Positions 34,158 to 42,321 of a stretch of 64,000 bases of DNA are shown in pieces. Every line of letters begins with the position of its first letter. Within the stretch, counting starts at the first letter, position 1. Both the position numbers and the translations under genes were made by a program. Below the pieces are notes generated by a model that had not been told where the DNA came from, did no database searches, and saw only the letters and a list, made by a program, of their open reading frames with translations. Source of the DNA: Bradyrhizobium sp. Gha (GTDB taxonomy: Bacteria > Pseudomonadota > Alphaproteobacteria > Rhizobiales > Xanthobacteraceae); the NCBI RefSeq assembly GCF_900113735.1, contig NZ_FOQM01000027.1:44949-108948 (forward strand), given 5' to 3'.

Positions 34158-35108
34158 CTAACGCACACGCCGCCGCCAATCGCTTGGCATCTCTCCGCTC
34201 AATCGCCTGAAGGCTGCGGCGAATGCCGTTTGCGAAGCATAGCCAAGCTCTGCTGCCACCATCGCGATCGATATGTCTGTGTCGCGAAGCATGGTCATGG
34301 CCTGTTGGAGCCTGTGTTGGCGCAGCCATCCGTGAGGTGAAAGGCCGGTGCTCTCCTTGAAGGCGCGACAGAAATGGGAGCGGGACACGCCGGCATCGGA
34401 GGCGAGGGCGCCGAGCGAGACGTCGGCGTCGCTGTCCGATCGCAAGCGTTCGATGGCGCGGGCCAGGACCTTCGGCGAAAGTCCGCCGACGATCGGCTGG
34501 AATGTCGTTGGCGAGCCGGTGTGCGCAGCCAGGAGGCGCATGGCCAAGAGGTCTATCAGCTGGTGCCTGAACAGATTGTCCAGGGCGCCATTGCTCTCGA
34601 GCGCGCTTACCGTGCTTAAAAGCAATCGGGACGTAATGGGATCCGGATGCGCCGTTCGCTCCAGGAGATCGGTCACTGTGCCGGTCACCGCTTCGTCGGC
34701 GACGCGCTTCAGCGTTGCGTGAGGAAGGTAGAGCTGCACGACGTCGACGGGTTTCGGGATATCCCACCTCGAGCTGGATCCCTCCGGAATGATGATCACG
34801 ACTCCGCGACGAAACGTACCCCTCGCGACCGATCTTCCCGACCGACGCTCCATGTGCTGCATCATGCCGTTGTAAGCCATGATGACGTGGTGACTCATGG
34901 GTTCGACGACGTCATGCAATGGGTCATGTTTCCAGTGGGCGATGCCGGCGCCCGAGGCATCCAAAGCCATGCGAAAGGGCGTGGTGTGGAGCACGCGCGC
35001 CATCTCTGCACCAGCGGCGCGCCGCCCGGCAGTCGACGGTTGGCCCTGGCTCGGCTCGGATATCGCCGTCAGATCATCTGGAGCAGCATTCTCTATCGGC
35101 TGGCTCAT
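34158..35108 (-). CDS. AraC-family transcriptional regulator (tandem copy 2)
   Basis: 316 residues from MSQPIENAAPDDLTAI. HTH parts: GALASDAGVSRSHFCRAFKE and AAELGYASQTAFAAAFRRLS, ending PSDWRRRVR exactly like the neighbouring copy. The sensing domain shows HWKHDPLHDVVEPMSHHVIM and SSSRWDIPKPVDVVQLYLPH. GAGGA precedes the ATG. First gene of the minus-strand block; the two copies differ mainly in the N-terminal domain, so they may respond to different signals. Confidence 0.9.
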   Translation of the reverse strand: MSQPIENAAPDDLTAISEPSQGQPSTAGRRAAGAEMARVLHTTPFRMALDASGAGIAHWKHDPLHDVVEPMSHHVIMAYNGMMQHMERRSGRSVARGTFRRGVVIIIPEGSSSRWDIPKPVDVVQLYLPHATLKRVADEAVTGTVTDLLERTAHPDPITSRLLLSTVSALESNGALDNLFRHQLIDLLAMRLLAAHTGSPTTFQPIVGGLSPKVLARAIERLRSDSDADVSLGALASDAGVSRSHFCRAFKESTGLSPHGWLRQHRLQQAMTMLRDTDISIAMVAAELGYASQTAFAAAFRRLSGEMPSDWRRRVR

Positions 35109-35554
35109 GGGGGAATCCTCGCTTCAAGGCCATACGGTCGCAGCATCGGAGACTCGATTTCGCGGCTGGCCTGAGGGCGGTTGCCTGCTGTCGGCCCTGG
35201 TCGGGTTACCGGGCGAGCGTCGCGAGCTGCAGGCGGGCGTTCTATGCCCGCAGAACTACTGGGTCTTTCCCAAAGCGGCGCCGCTTTTCCCGATTCTGCT
35301 CAAAGCGCCGCGTGCGAGACATTGTGATCGGTCGAGCAGGCGTTCTGTCTGATCGATTAACCGGAGGAAATCGCAAATAGCCTTGAAATCGCTACGAAAA
35401 ATCGCTTCTAGAATCGGATCTGCCGTTTGTGCAATCGCACGTTCAAACGCGCTCCAAGCTGGACCTCCCACCCGGATACCGGATAATGAGGACCGACTTT
35501 AAGGGCGGTGGGGCGTAACGGGCTGTCGGGGCAAAATCTTGATCGGCGATCGAA
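35109..35554. other. intergenic region between divergent AraC genes
   Basis: 446 bp separating the divergent regulators at 34158 and 35555, so promoters of both should lie here. A GTG-started minus frame (35256-35471) gives AFERAIAQTADPILEAIFRS but has no ribosome site or recognisable family. No FixK-type box seen. Confidence 0.4.
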
Positions 35555-36484
35555 ATGGCACAGACCGGTTTCTATGGTCAGAGGCTTGCGCAGTTCTTGC
35601 GCTTGAAGAACGTGCCGTCTTCGCTGATTACGCGTTCACTGCGCAGTGCCGAAGTTGCTGTTACCGAGGCGTGGAATGACAACCCAGAGCCAGCTCTGAG
35701 CGGCTCGTATCGCGAAGACGCCTACAACGTCAGTCTGAAGCTTCAGGATTACCCCGACTGCGAGCTCTGGGATAATGGCAAGTGCGTCGTCAAGGCGGAT
35801 ATCCGGGCCGGCGCGACATACCTATACGACCTCAAGCGCGATCCACGCTACGTCATCGACAAGCCGTTCCACTCGCTTCATTTCTATGTTCCGCGTTCGG
35901 CGTTGGACGGCATCGCTGAACAGCTCGGCGCGCCGCGCATTGGCGAACTGAGCTGTCCGCTCGGCGTCGGCCATGACGATGCTATCATGCGTCATGTGGG
36001 CGCCTCGCTGCTGGAAGCGCTGCGTCGGCAGGACGAGGCCAATCAGCTTTTCATTGATCACACGATGCTTGCGTTGACAGCCCATGTCGCCCAGACCTAT
36101 GGCGGGCTGCAGCGCATCAGCGAACTGGCGCGTGGCGGTCTTGCGTCGTGGCAGGTGAGACGGGCATGCGAAAGGCTCGATTCCGATCTCGGTGGGAAAT
36201 TGTCATTGCAACGGGTCGCGGCTGAACTTGGTCTCTCGGTCAGCCATTTTTCACGGGCGTTCCGTATCTCGACAGGTCTACCGCCGCACCAATGGCTGCT
36301 TCGCCAGCGCGTGAAGGCGGCCAAGCAATTGATGAGCGTGCGCGGTCTGACGCTGTCCGAGATTGCGATATCGGCGGGGTTCGCCAACCAAAGCCACTTC
36401 ACGAAGGTGTTTTCGGCCCAGGTCGGTGTCAGTCCGGCCGCATGGCGCCGGGAAGCACTCGGCGTCAGGGACCGCGAGTCCTGA
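35555..36484 (+). CDS. AraC-family transcriptional regulator (third, divergent type)
   Basis: 309 residues from MAQTGFYGQRLAQFLRLKNV. The C-terminal HTH pair reads RVAAELGLSVSHFSRAFRIS and ALSEIAISAGFANQSHFTKVF in pattern (TLSEIAISAGFANQSHFTKV), ending GVSPAAWRREALG. The N-terminal half (HFYVPRSALDGIAEQLGAPR) differs from the tandem pair. It converges on the catalase-like gene with 8 bp between stops and may regulate it. Confidence 0.9.
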   Translation: MAQTGFYGQRLAQFLRLKNVPSSLITRSLRSAEVAVTEAWNDNPEPALSGSYREDAYNVSLKLQDYPDCELWDNGKCVVKADIRAGATYLYDLKRDPRYVIDKPFHSLHFYVPRSALDGIAEQLGAPRIGELSCPLGVGHDDAIMRHVGASLLEALRRQDEANQLFIDHTMLALTAHVAQTYGGLQRISELARGGLASWQVRRACERLDSDLGGKLSLQRVAAELGLSVSHFSRAFRISTGLPPHQWLLRQRVKAAKQLMSVRGLTLSEIAISAGFANQSHFTKVFSAQVGVSPAAWRREALGVRDRES

Positions 36485-36492
36485 CCACTCGA

Positions 36493-37407
36493 TTAGCGGC
36501 GCTGCGCGAGGTGCATCGCGTAGACGGCGGGTCGCGCTGCAAAGATCTCGTCCGGCGGATAACCGATACCCTCAGCGAGATTTGCAGGATCGAAGGCAAA
36601 GGCGTCGCACGTTTCGTTCGGCTCGACACCGGTGATCACGATGGTGCCGAGCCGCACGGCCTCCCGGCTGTCTTCATCGGGCCATCGGATCGTGACATCG
36701 AGCGTGGGGTCTTCGGGGCGGCCGAGCAGCGCCATGAGGCTGAAGCGGATATCGCTGTCAGCGATGTGCCTTTCGAGGTCATTATGCAGGGCGGCGGCCG
36801 AACTTGTCTTGACCTCGCCTTCAGGCAGCGCAGCGTCGGCGCCGACCGGGGCCACCTTGAATTTGATGAACTGCGTCTCGCCGGTCGCATTGGTAGCCGG
36901 GAACGCATGAACGGCCCAATAGGTGGTTTCGGCAAAGCTCGGGGGCAGCGGATGGGCGGCGATGTAGTCGGCCTGGTGCCGCGTTTCCGGATTGGTCGCG
37001 GAGAATGCCCCGACCTTCACCGGGTCCCGTCTTCCATCCGCCCGCGGGCTGTGGGCCTTGAGGAAGGCCAGCATCTGATCGAGCGTCTTCGCATAATGAA
37101 CCGGAGCGCTCTGCGTGAGAATGTCCGAGCGATGATGCCCATCCCCGAGCCTGAAACTGAAGCCGCGCAGGACCAGATTGTCGGTTTCCGATCCGTTGGC
37201 GCGGCCGTCCACAGAGAAGCGCGCCAGCACGCGTGATGGTCTGGTGAAGCTCCGTGACCTTGTGACCTCGTCGGCTCGATCCGAGGGAATGTAGGTCCCC
37301 CGGACGCAGTATCCACCGGCAAAGCACGCGCGTGCCGAGGAGGTTCCGTTGATGGCTCTCATGGCGTCGACGATCGACGCGTGCTTGGCGGCATTGGACC
37401 GGATCAT
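36493..37407 (-). CDS. catalase-related (SrpA-like) haem protein with altered distal site
   Basis: About 304 residues. VLARFSVDGRANGSETDNLV, LRGFSFRLGDGHHRSDILTQ and SAPVHYAKTLDQMLAFLKAH match catalase-related peroxidases. The C-terminal R-x3-Y of the proximal haem ligand is kept (AARPAVYAMHLAQRR). The distal R-x2-H-A-K-G motif reads RACFAGG, so Phe replaces the catalytic His. A frame to 37524 exists, but the upstream small gene ends at 37430, so ATG 37407 is preferred; the start is uncertain. May be a non-catalytic haem protein. Confidence 0.75.
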   Translation of the reverse strand: MIRSNAAKHASIVDAMRAINGTSSARACFAGGYCVRGTYIPSDRADEVTRSRSFTRPSRVLARFSVDGRANGSETDNLVLRGFSFRLGDGHHRSDILTQSAPVHYAKTLDQMLAFLKAHSPRADGRRDPVKVGAFSATNPETRHQADYIAAHPLPPSFAETTYWAVHAFPATNATGETQFIKFKVAPVGADAALPEGEVKTSSAAALHNDLERHIADSDIRFSLMALLGRPEDPTLDVTIRWPDEDSREAVRLGTIVITGVEPNETCDAFAFDPANLAEGIGYPPDEIFAARPAVYAMHLAQRR

Positions 37408-37429
37408 GGTGATGTATCCGATCGACTTG

Positions 37430-37711
37430 CTAAAGCTGCCACGCGCGGCAGTTCTTTGGATGCAGGAAGACAGGGGGCTGGGGGCGCGTCGGTCGTGAGC
37501 TCCTGCAAAAGAGCGGCACGTCATCCGCGGCCGTGATCAAAACCATGGGATTTTGCGCATCGACCGACGGCGCCGGGATCTTCTGTCCTTCCTCTATTGC
37601 CGACGTGAAGCGAACCGTCGCGGAAAGGGCGCACATGAAGGTTGTTCTGAGAACTCTCGGTCGGGAGGCGAGTATCGCAGATTGGCTGACCAGGTAATTC
37701 CAGACCATCAT
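37430..37711 (-). CDS. small hypothetical protein, second member of the AraC-linked pair (93 aa)
   Basis: Starts MMVWNYLVSQSAILASRPRV and continues LRTTFMCALSATVRFTSAIE then EGQKIPAP. It parallels the protein at 32756 (SVRFTSATGEEVEIPP). GGAGGA precedes the first ATG (37711); the second ATG (37708) is also possible. 22 bp upstream of the catalase-like gene on the same strand, so probably one operon. Function unknown. Confidence 0.6.
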   Translation of the reverse strand: MMVWNYLVSQSAILASRPRVLRTTFMCALSATVRFTSAIEEGQKIPAPSVDAQNPMVLITAADDVPLFCRSSRPTRPQPPVFLHPKNCRAWQL

Positions 37712-37910
37712 TTTGTTCCTCCGCTCGTTGGTGCGTCGACACACTGATGGTAGTCGGCGGGCGCGGGCGCTGCCCCAGAGCGATTGTCCCCGTTGCAGAG
37801 CGATTGCTGCTAGACGAGGAGGCCACGGCATTACCGCGAGTAAGGGAGGAGGGCAGTACAACGAAGCGCCAGGATCGTGCGACGAATGGCGCGGGCTTGG
37901 CGCTCGCGCT

Positions 37911-37953
37911 AATCGAAACATGAGCTTTAATTTCAAAAGCTTCCTGGTGAGCG
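37911..37953. repeat. imperfect copy of the tRNA-Lys downstream flank (relict att)
   Basis: This 43-bp stretch matches 39393-39435 with three mismatches. Both copies hold ATGAGCTTTAATTTCAA followed by AGCTTC and end in TGGTGAGCG, the last nine bases being the CCA end of tRNA-Lys. At 39427 the tRNA sequence continues; here it stops after nine bases. It is best read as a leftover from an earlier integration at the same tRNA. Confidence 0.65.
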
Positions 37954-37991
37954 TGAGACGGTGGCTACCACTCTCACGACCACTTTACCCA

Positions 37992-38243
37992 GAAATCTCC
38001 ACGGCGATTGCTGCTGCTATGGAAGAACAAGCGGCAGCTACACAAGAAATTACCCGGAACGTGCAGCAGGTTGCTGAAGCGTCGAACCAAGTATCCGAGC
38101 ACATTGAAGGTGTCAGCTCGGTGGTTACCGAGACAGACCACGCCGCCTCGAATCTGTTAAACGCGGCAGATGTGCTTGTAGACGAGGCCCAGACGCTCCG
38201 ACGCGAGGTGGATGGATTCCTTAGTTTGGTTCGCGCGGCTTAA
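37992..38243 (+). pseudogene. C-terminal remnant of a methyl-accepting chemotaxis protein
   Basis: The frame reads EISTAIAAAMEEQAAATQEI, then TRNVQQVAEASNQVSEHIEG and ends LRREVDGFLSLVRAA. This is the terminal cytoplasmic helix and C-terminus of an MCP. The signalling hairpin, HAMP and sensor parts are missing; upstream sequence is the relict att repeat. A stop at 38241 matches the normal MCP end. It lies directly against the nuclease remnant. Confidence 0.75.
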
Positions 38244-38247
38244 GGAT

Positions 38248-38975
38248 ATGCAGCACGATCTCGTCAACGATGAGTATCAGCAAGGCGAGACGCTGGCGCT
38301 GTTGCCCAAGGAAAGCCGCGTGCAACGGTGGCTGGCGGACCGAATGACACTCAAGCAGGGGCGATCCTATTCGGTTGATCGTGAAGTTCATGTTGCAGAC
38401 GAAAAGGAGCCCGACATCCGGCTTCGGTGTAAGCCTACGGATGCGACGATGCCCATCGAAATCAAAGTTGCGGAAAGCTGGACCTTGGAGCAGCTTGAAG
38501 ACGCGCTCGTAAGGCAGCTCTGCGGGCGCTACGCGCCAAAGACGGACGGCACGGCATCCTGTTGTTGGTTCACCAGAAGCACAGACCTCGGGGTTGGTCG
38601 AGGAAAAAGGGGCCGGCTCTGACATTTACTGAGGTCGTCGCTCACCTTAAGAAGATGGCAGTCAGGATATCAGTTGCGGCCGTTGGCGGCCCGCAGCCTG
38701 AGATCGCGTCGATCGATGTTTCGCAGTTTCGTAGGAAGGCAAAGTCAGAAGCCACCCGAAAGAAGGCCGCGAAAGCTGCCAAGAAAACCAAGCCCAAGCC
38801 CAAGGCCAAGGCCAAGGTAGTCCAGAGGGCGGTTGCGAAAGCGAAGAAAACGAACGCGGTAAGAGCGAAAAAGGCGAACGTAAAGAGGAAGCCCTCGACT
38901 ACGACTAGAGCAAAAGTCAGCAAGAAAGCTGTGGTCAGGTCTTCTTCTCGCCCTCCCAGAAAAAGACGGCGCTAA
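38248..38975 (+). pseudogene. remnant of a PD-(D/E)XK nuclease-like protein with histone-like tail, frameshifted
   Basis: First part: MQHDLVNDEYQQGETLALLP, then DEKEPDIRLRCKPTDATMPI followed by EIKVAESWTLEQLEDALVRQ. PD, then E-I-K about 15 residues later, is the PD-(D/E)XK pattern. Near 38540 the frame breaks; the next frame gives AKDGRHGILLLVHQKHRPRG and carries on to a Lys/Ala/Arg-rich tail of ~75 residues ending PPRKRRR, resembling histone H1-like bacterial proteins. No own start is evident, so this is the C-terminal end of a larger protein, probably nuclease or defence related (inference). Confidence 0.6.
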
Positions 38976-39426
38976 GCTTTGAAGGCGGCCGTCGCGCCTA
39001 AAGCCCTGATTGAGACGTTCGAACGCCTCGGCGCCCCTTCTCCGGTCTCAACCTCTGGAGGGCCTGAGCTAGGTCGAATCCTTCAGCTTCGGCGAACGCC
39101 GCCTGCTGCGCTTGGACTTATGCCCGGGCTCGGCAGGAGGCTGAAGCCTAATCGTGAACCCGATCTGTAGGAGTTAGCGTATCGGATCCAGGAGGCGGGT
39201 GGCCAGCAACCGTGGCCTCGGACCTAAGCAATATGAGAAAGTGGCGGGTTTTTGCGCACGGGTTCGGCGCTTGAACGTTAGGCTTTGGGCTTTCGGACCT
39301 TCTGCACGGCCATGGCCGACGAACGGATCCCGAACGAGGTTTGTAAACCTAGGCCGAAAATTGTAAACTAATGCGGGCCTCTAGCTCATCCCAATCGAAA
39401 GATGAGCTTTAATTTCAAGAGCTTCG

Positions 39427-39472
39427 TGGTGAGCGCGCTGGGGCTCGAACCCAGGACCCCGTGATTAAAAGT
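39427..39472. repeat. attL: 46-bp copy of the 3' half of tRNA-Lys
   Basis: Identical over 46 bp to 49998-50043, the 3' part of the tRNA-Lys(UUU) gene from CCA back to the anticodon loop. Sequence diverges on both sides (TTGCTTTTGG follows here, CACGTG there). The integrase gene begins 195 bp to the right. This is the displaced original tRNA end at the left junction of the element. Confidence 0.9.
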
Positions 39473-39666
39473 TTGCTTTTGGCGTCCCAATACGTCCTAA
39501 TAAGCGCTATTTTCCCTGAAATCATTGACTTTATTGCCACTGTAGTCATAGGGTCTTCTACTGCCTTTTAAACACGCTGCTGATTAGATGCCGATTAAGT
39601 GGCGGGATCACAGGGTCGCGTCACAGGGTCTAATCAGCAGGCTCGCTTAATCAGCAAGGAGCCCCG

Positions 39667-40923
39667 ATGCCCAAAGCCACCCTCACCACCAAGAAAGCCG
39701 TCGATGACCTGCCGCACCCGGAAAAAGGCCAGGTGCCGTACTGGGACGATTCCGGGCTGACCGGGTTCGGCGTCGTCGTCGGCACCCGCGAGAAGACCTA
39801 CGTCATCGAGCGCCGCATTCACGGCAAGTCGAGACGGATCACGCTCGGCCGGGTTGGGACGATCACCCTGCAGAAGGCCCGCAAGGACGCCGAGCAACTG
39901 GTGGGAGAGATCGCGGGCGGCACCGATCCAGTGCAGCGCCGACGCGATCAAACCGCAGGCGGCATGACCCTGCGGCAGGCCTGGGAGCTTCACCAGCAGG
40001 CGATGAAGAGGAAAGGCAACTCGCAGGCCACTTTCGACGATTACCAGAGCAAGATCGATTGCCACCTCAGTGACTGGCTGGATCGGCCATTGGTCAGCAT
40101 CACCCGCGCCGCCGCCCGCGAACGTCACACCAAGATCGGCGAGAACTCCGGGACCTACATGGCAAACGGTACCATGAGGGTCTTGCGCGCGATCTGGCGT
40201 CGGGCCCGGCGCGAGCATCCGGAGTTGCCGGAGCCGCCGACTGTCAACGTTGACTTCTACGCCGAGAAGAACAGGACGACTGTCATCACCGACTGGCCCG
40301 CATGGTGGGCAGGCATTCAACAGATCGAGAACCCGGTGCGCCGCGACTTCTATATCTGGCTCGCCTTCACCGGCTGCCGGGCAGGGGAAACCATGCGGAT
40401 GGAATGGGACAACGTCGATCTCGATGCCAGGGTGGTGCGCTATCCGATCACCAAGACCGAAGCGTTGGAGTTGCCGCTATCCGACTTTCTTGTCGAACTG
40501 CTGCGCAAGCGCAACGCCTGCCCGCAGACCATCGAGCTGTTCGGTGCCGATTGTAAGTGGGTGTTTCCTTCGCTGCTCGCGAAGAGTGGTCATCTCGAAG
40601 AGGAGAAACTGATCCGGAGCGAGCCGAAGTTGTTCAAGCAGCGCTGGAGCCCGCATGTGTTGCGGCACAGCTGGATCACCGCTGCCGATCAGAAAGTGAA
40701 GATCTCCGATGCCCATCAGCGCGCGCTCACCAATCACAAACCGAAGCGCACGAAGAACAATGATGCCCACGCCGGATACATCCACCCCGACCTCAATGAT
40801 CTCCGGAATAGCCAGCAGACGATGACTGACTATTTGCTGGCGCAGATCAACGCGTCGAGACCGGCCAAGAGCGGCAAGATGAACAACGTGGTCGCATTCG
40901 AAAGGCGTAATGCGGCAAAATGA
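39667..40923 (+). CDS. int: tyrosine-type site-specific integrase
   Basis: 418 residues. The N-terminal DUF4102-like part (GLTGFGVVVGTREKTYVIER; RRITLGRVGTITLQKARKDA) precedes a SAM-like core-binding domain and the catalytic domain. Visible catalytic residues are Arg in FTGCRAGETMRM (about 238), HVLRHSW (about 330) and Tyr in AGYIHPD (about 371). It recombines attP with the tRNA-Lys 3' end. Located at the attL end and reading inward, as in most tRNA-targeting islands. Confidence 0.93.
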   Translation: MPKATLTTKKAVDDLPHPEKGQVPYWDDSGLTGFGVVVGTREKTYVIERRIHGKSRRITLGRVGTITLQKARKDAEQLVGEIAGGTDPVQRRRDQTAGGMTLRQAWELHQQAMKRKGNSQATFDDYQSKIDCHLSDWLDRPLVSITRAAARERHTKIGENSGTYMANGTMRVLRAIWRRARREHPELPEPPTVNVDFYAEKNRTTVITDWPAWWAGIQQIENPVRRDFYIWLAFTGCRAGETMRMEWDNVDLDARVVRYPITKTEALELPLSDFLVELLRKRNACPQTIELFGADCKWVFPSLLAKSGHLEEEKLIRSEPKLFKQRWSPHVLRHSWITAADQKVKISDAHQRALTNHKPKRTKNNDAHAGYIHPDLNDLRNSQQTMTDYLLAQINASRPAKSGKMNNVVAFERRNAAK

Positions 40924-40960
40924 GAGCTATTGCGGCTCTCTAAAAAACTGACATACTGGC

Positions 40961-40988
40961 ACGGCCGAGGGGACCAAGCCTCGGCCGT
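40961..40988 (+). terminator. probable terminator after the integrase gene
   Basis: ACGGCCGAGG, an 8-base loop and CCTCGGCCGT form a 10-bp perfect stem 38 bp after the integrase stop, followed by a modest T-rich stretch (AGTCGTCTTATT). A smaller GAGAGC/GCTCTC stem lies at 40922-40940. Confidence 0.5.
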
Positions 40989-41159
40989 AGTCGTCTTATT
41001 GAGCGACTACACTCGGCCCCGGCTTTCGGCACGGCGATTGTCCGGCTCAAAACAGCGAAAACAGCAGATCAGATCAATGCGCACCCGTAACCGGGCGTCG
41101 GCGCACGGCTAGCCCTTCGGTCGCCGCGCTGTTGTCGCTCCCAACGCTGAGCCGAGCCA

Positions 41160-41390
41160 ATGCAAAACAGCACCGCCAAGACCTCCGCAACGATCACCAC
41201 CGAATATCTCACCACGCCGGAAGCGGCCGGATATCTCAAGGTGTCACCGCAATATCTTGAAGGTGCCCGCTCTCGCGGTGATGGCACCGGACCTCCCTAC
41301 GTCAAACTTGAACGAGCCGTTCGCTATCGCAGGCACGATCTCGACGCTTGGATGGCCTCGCGCATTCATGCAGCCGACAAGCCGATCTGA
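41160..41390 (+). CDS. AlpA/excisionase-like helix-turn-helix protein
   Basis: 76 residues: MQNSTAKTSATITTEYLTTP, then EAAGYLKVSPQYLEGARSRG and a C-terminal VRYRRHDLDAWMASR. 'LTTPEAAGYLKVSP--LE--R--G-GPPYVKLER-VRYRR-DLDAWM' is the MerR-like winged HTH of AlpA/excisionase proteins. In P4-like and PICI elements AlpA controls excision and early genes; that role is inferred here from position just after int. Confidence 0.85.
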   Translation: MQNSTAKTSATITTEYLTTPEAAGYLKVSPQYLEGARSRGDGTGPPYVKLERAVRYRRHDLDAWMASRIHAADKPI

Positions 41391-41400
41391 TCCAGCAACA

Positions 41401-41429
41401 AAAATGCCCGGCTTCGCACCGGGCATTTT
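41401..41429. terminator. bidirectional intrinsic terminator
   Basis: AAAATGCCCGG, 7-base loop, CCGGGCATTTT: an 11-bp perfect stem with A tract before and T tract after, starting 11 bp past the stop of the AlpA-like gene. It would insulate int/alpA from the replication genes. Confidence 0.8.
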
Positions 41430-41486
41430 CGTTGCTGGATCGCCTTCACAAGCCGCGCCACACGAGTTGGAAGGAGACTTAGTTCT

Positions 41487-42167
41487 ATGTCCGCTCAATT
41501 TGAAACGCAAGATCATGCCGCGTCCGTTCTCGATGACGCGAGCATTCTCACCGCTAGGTCGAGCTGCCAGCCCAAGAACTGTGACGATTACGTCAAGGAC
41601 ATCCACCATCATTGGGGGAGGGCCGTCCAAAGCATCATTGCGACCGGATGCATCTTATTAGCGGCTAAGGAGGGTCCCCATCGGCTGCAGCACGGTACGT
41701 TCGAAGCGATGGTGCGAAGCAAATTGCCTTTCAGTGAACGTACGGCTCAGATGTTGATGAAGATCGCGGGGCATCCGGTCTTGTCGAATCCGAAACATGT
41801 TTCGCTTTTGCCGCCGTCCTGGGGGACGCTCTACGAGTTGACCAAGTTGCCTGACAACAAACTGCTGACCGGTATCAGGGATGGCACCATCACTCCCAAG
41901 CTGGAGCGAAGAGACGCTGCCGCTCTCCATCGTGATCGAGCGTCGAGAACCGGTGAGCGAACGTCCCCCAATCTGCACGAACAGAATGCGCAATTGAAAG
42001 CTGAAAATCAACGCCTGCGCGAAGACAAGGGTGACGCGTTTGGCCCCAACGATACTGTCGCCGACATAGTGCGCGTGATTGTCGAGCAGCTCCGCAGGTT
42101 AAGCAATGATAAGATCGAAAAAGTCCTACAAGAGGTGAAAAGAACCGTCAAAGTGCAGCGCAGTTAA
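41487..42167 (+). CDS. DUF3102-like protein
   Basis: 226 residues. Central part: YVKDIHHHWGRAVQSIIATG, then CILLAAKEGPHRLQHGTFEA and LPFSERTAQMLMKIAGHPVL, the pattern of DUF3102 proteins (phage/plasmid, putative DNA-binding). The C-terminal half has a coiled segment (NLHEQNAQLKAENQRLREDK). An AAGGAGA ribosome site lies upstream. Probably a replication accessory or regulator of the element (inference). Confidence 0.75.
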   Translation: MSAQFETQDHAASVLDDASILTARSSCQPKNCDDYVKDIHHHWGRAVQSIIATGCILLAAKEGPHRLQHGTFEAMVRSKLPFSERTAQMLMKIAGHPVLSNPKHVSLLPPSWGTLYELTKLPDNKLLTGIRDGTITPKLERRDAAALHRDRASRTGERTSPNLHEQNAQLKAENQRLREDKGDAFGPNDTVADIVRVIVEQLRRLSNDKIEKVLQEVKRTVKVQRS

Positions 42168-42321
42168 TAAGCGGGCGGAACACCGACTCCGGCGCGATTC
42201 GGCACTCAGATCGCGCTGAACCAGCAAACGCGAAACAGCAAAATCGAAAACGCAAAGTCGAAACGCGAGAACGGAAAAATGAAAATACTGGCCGTAACAT
42301 TGCTGATCGCGAGAATGCGCC

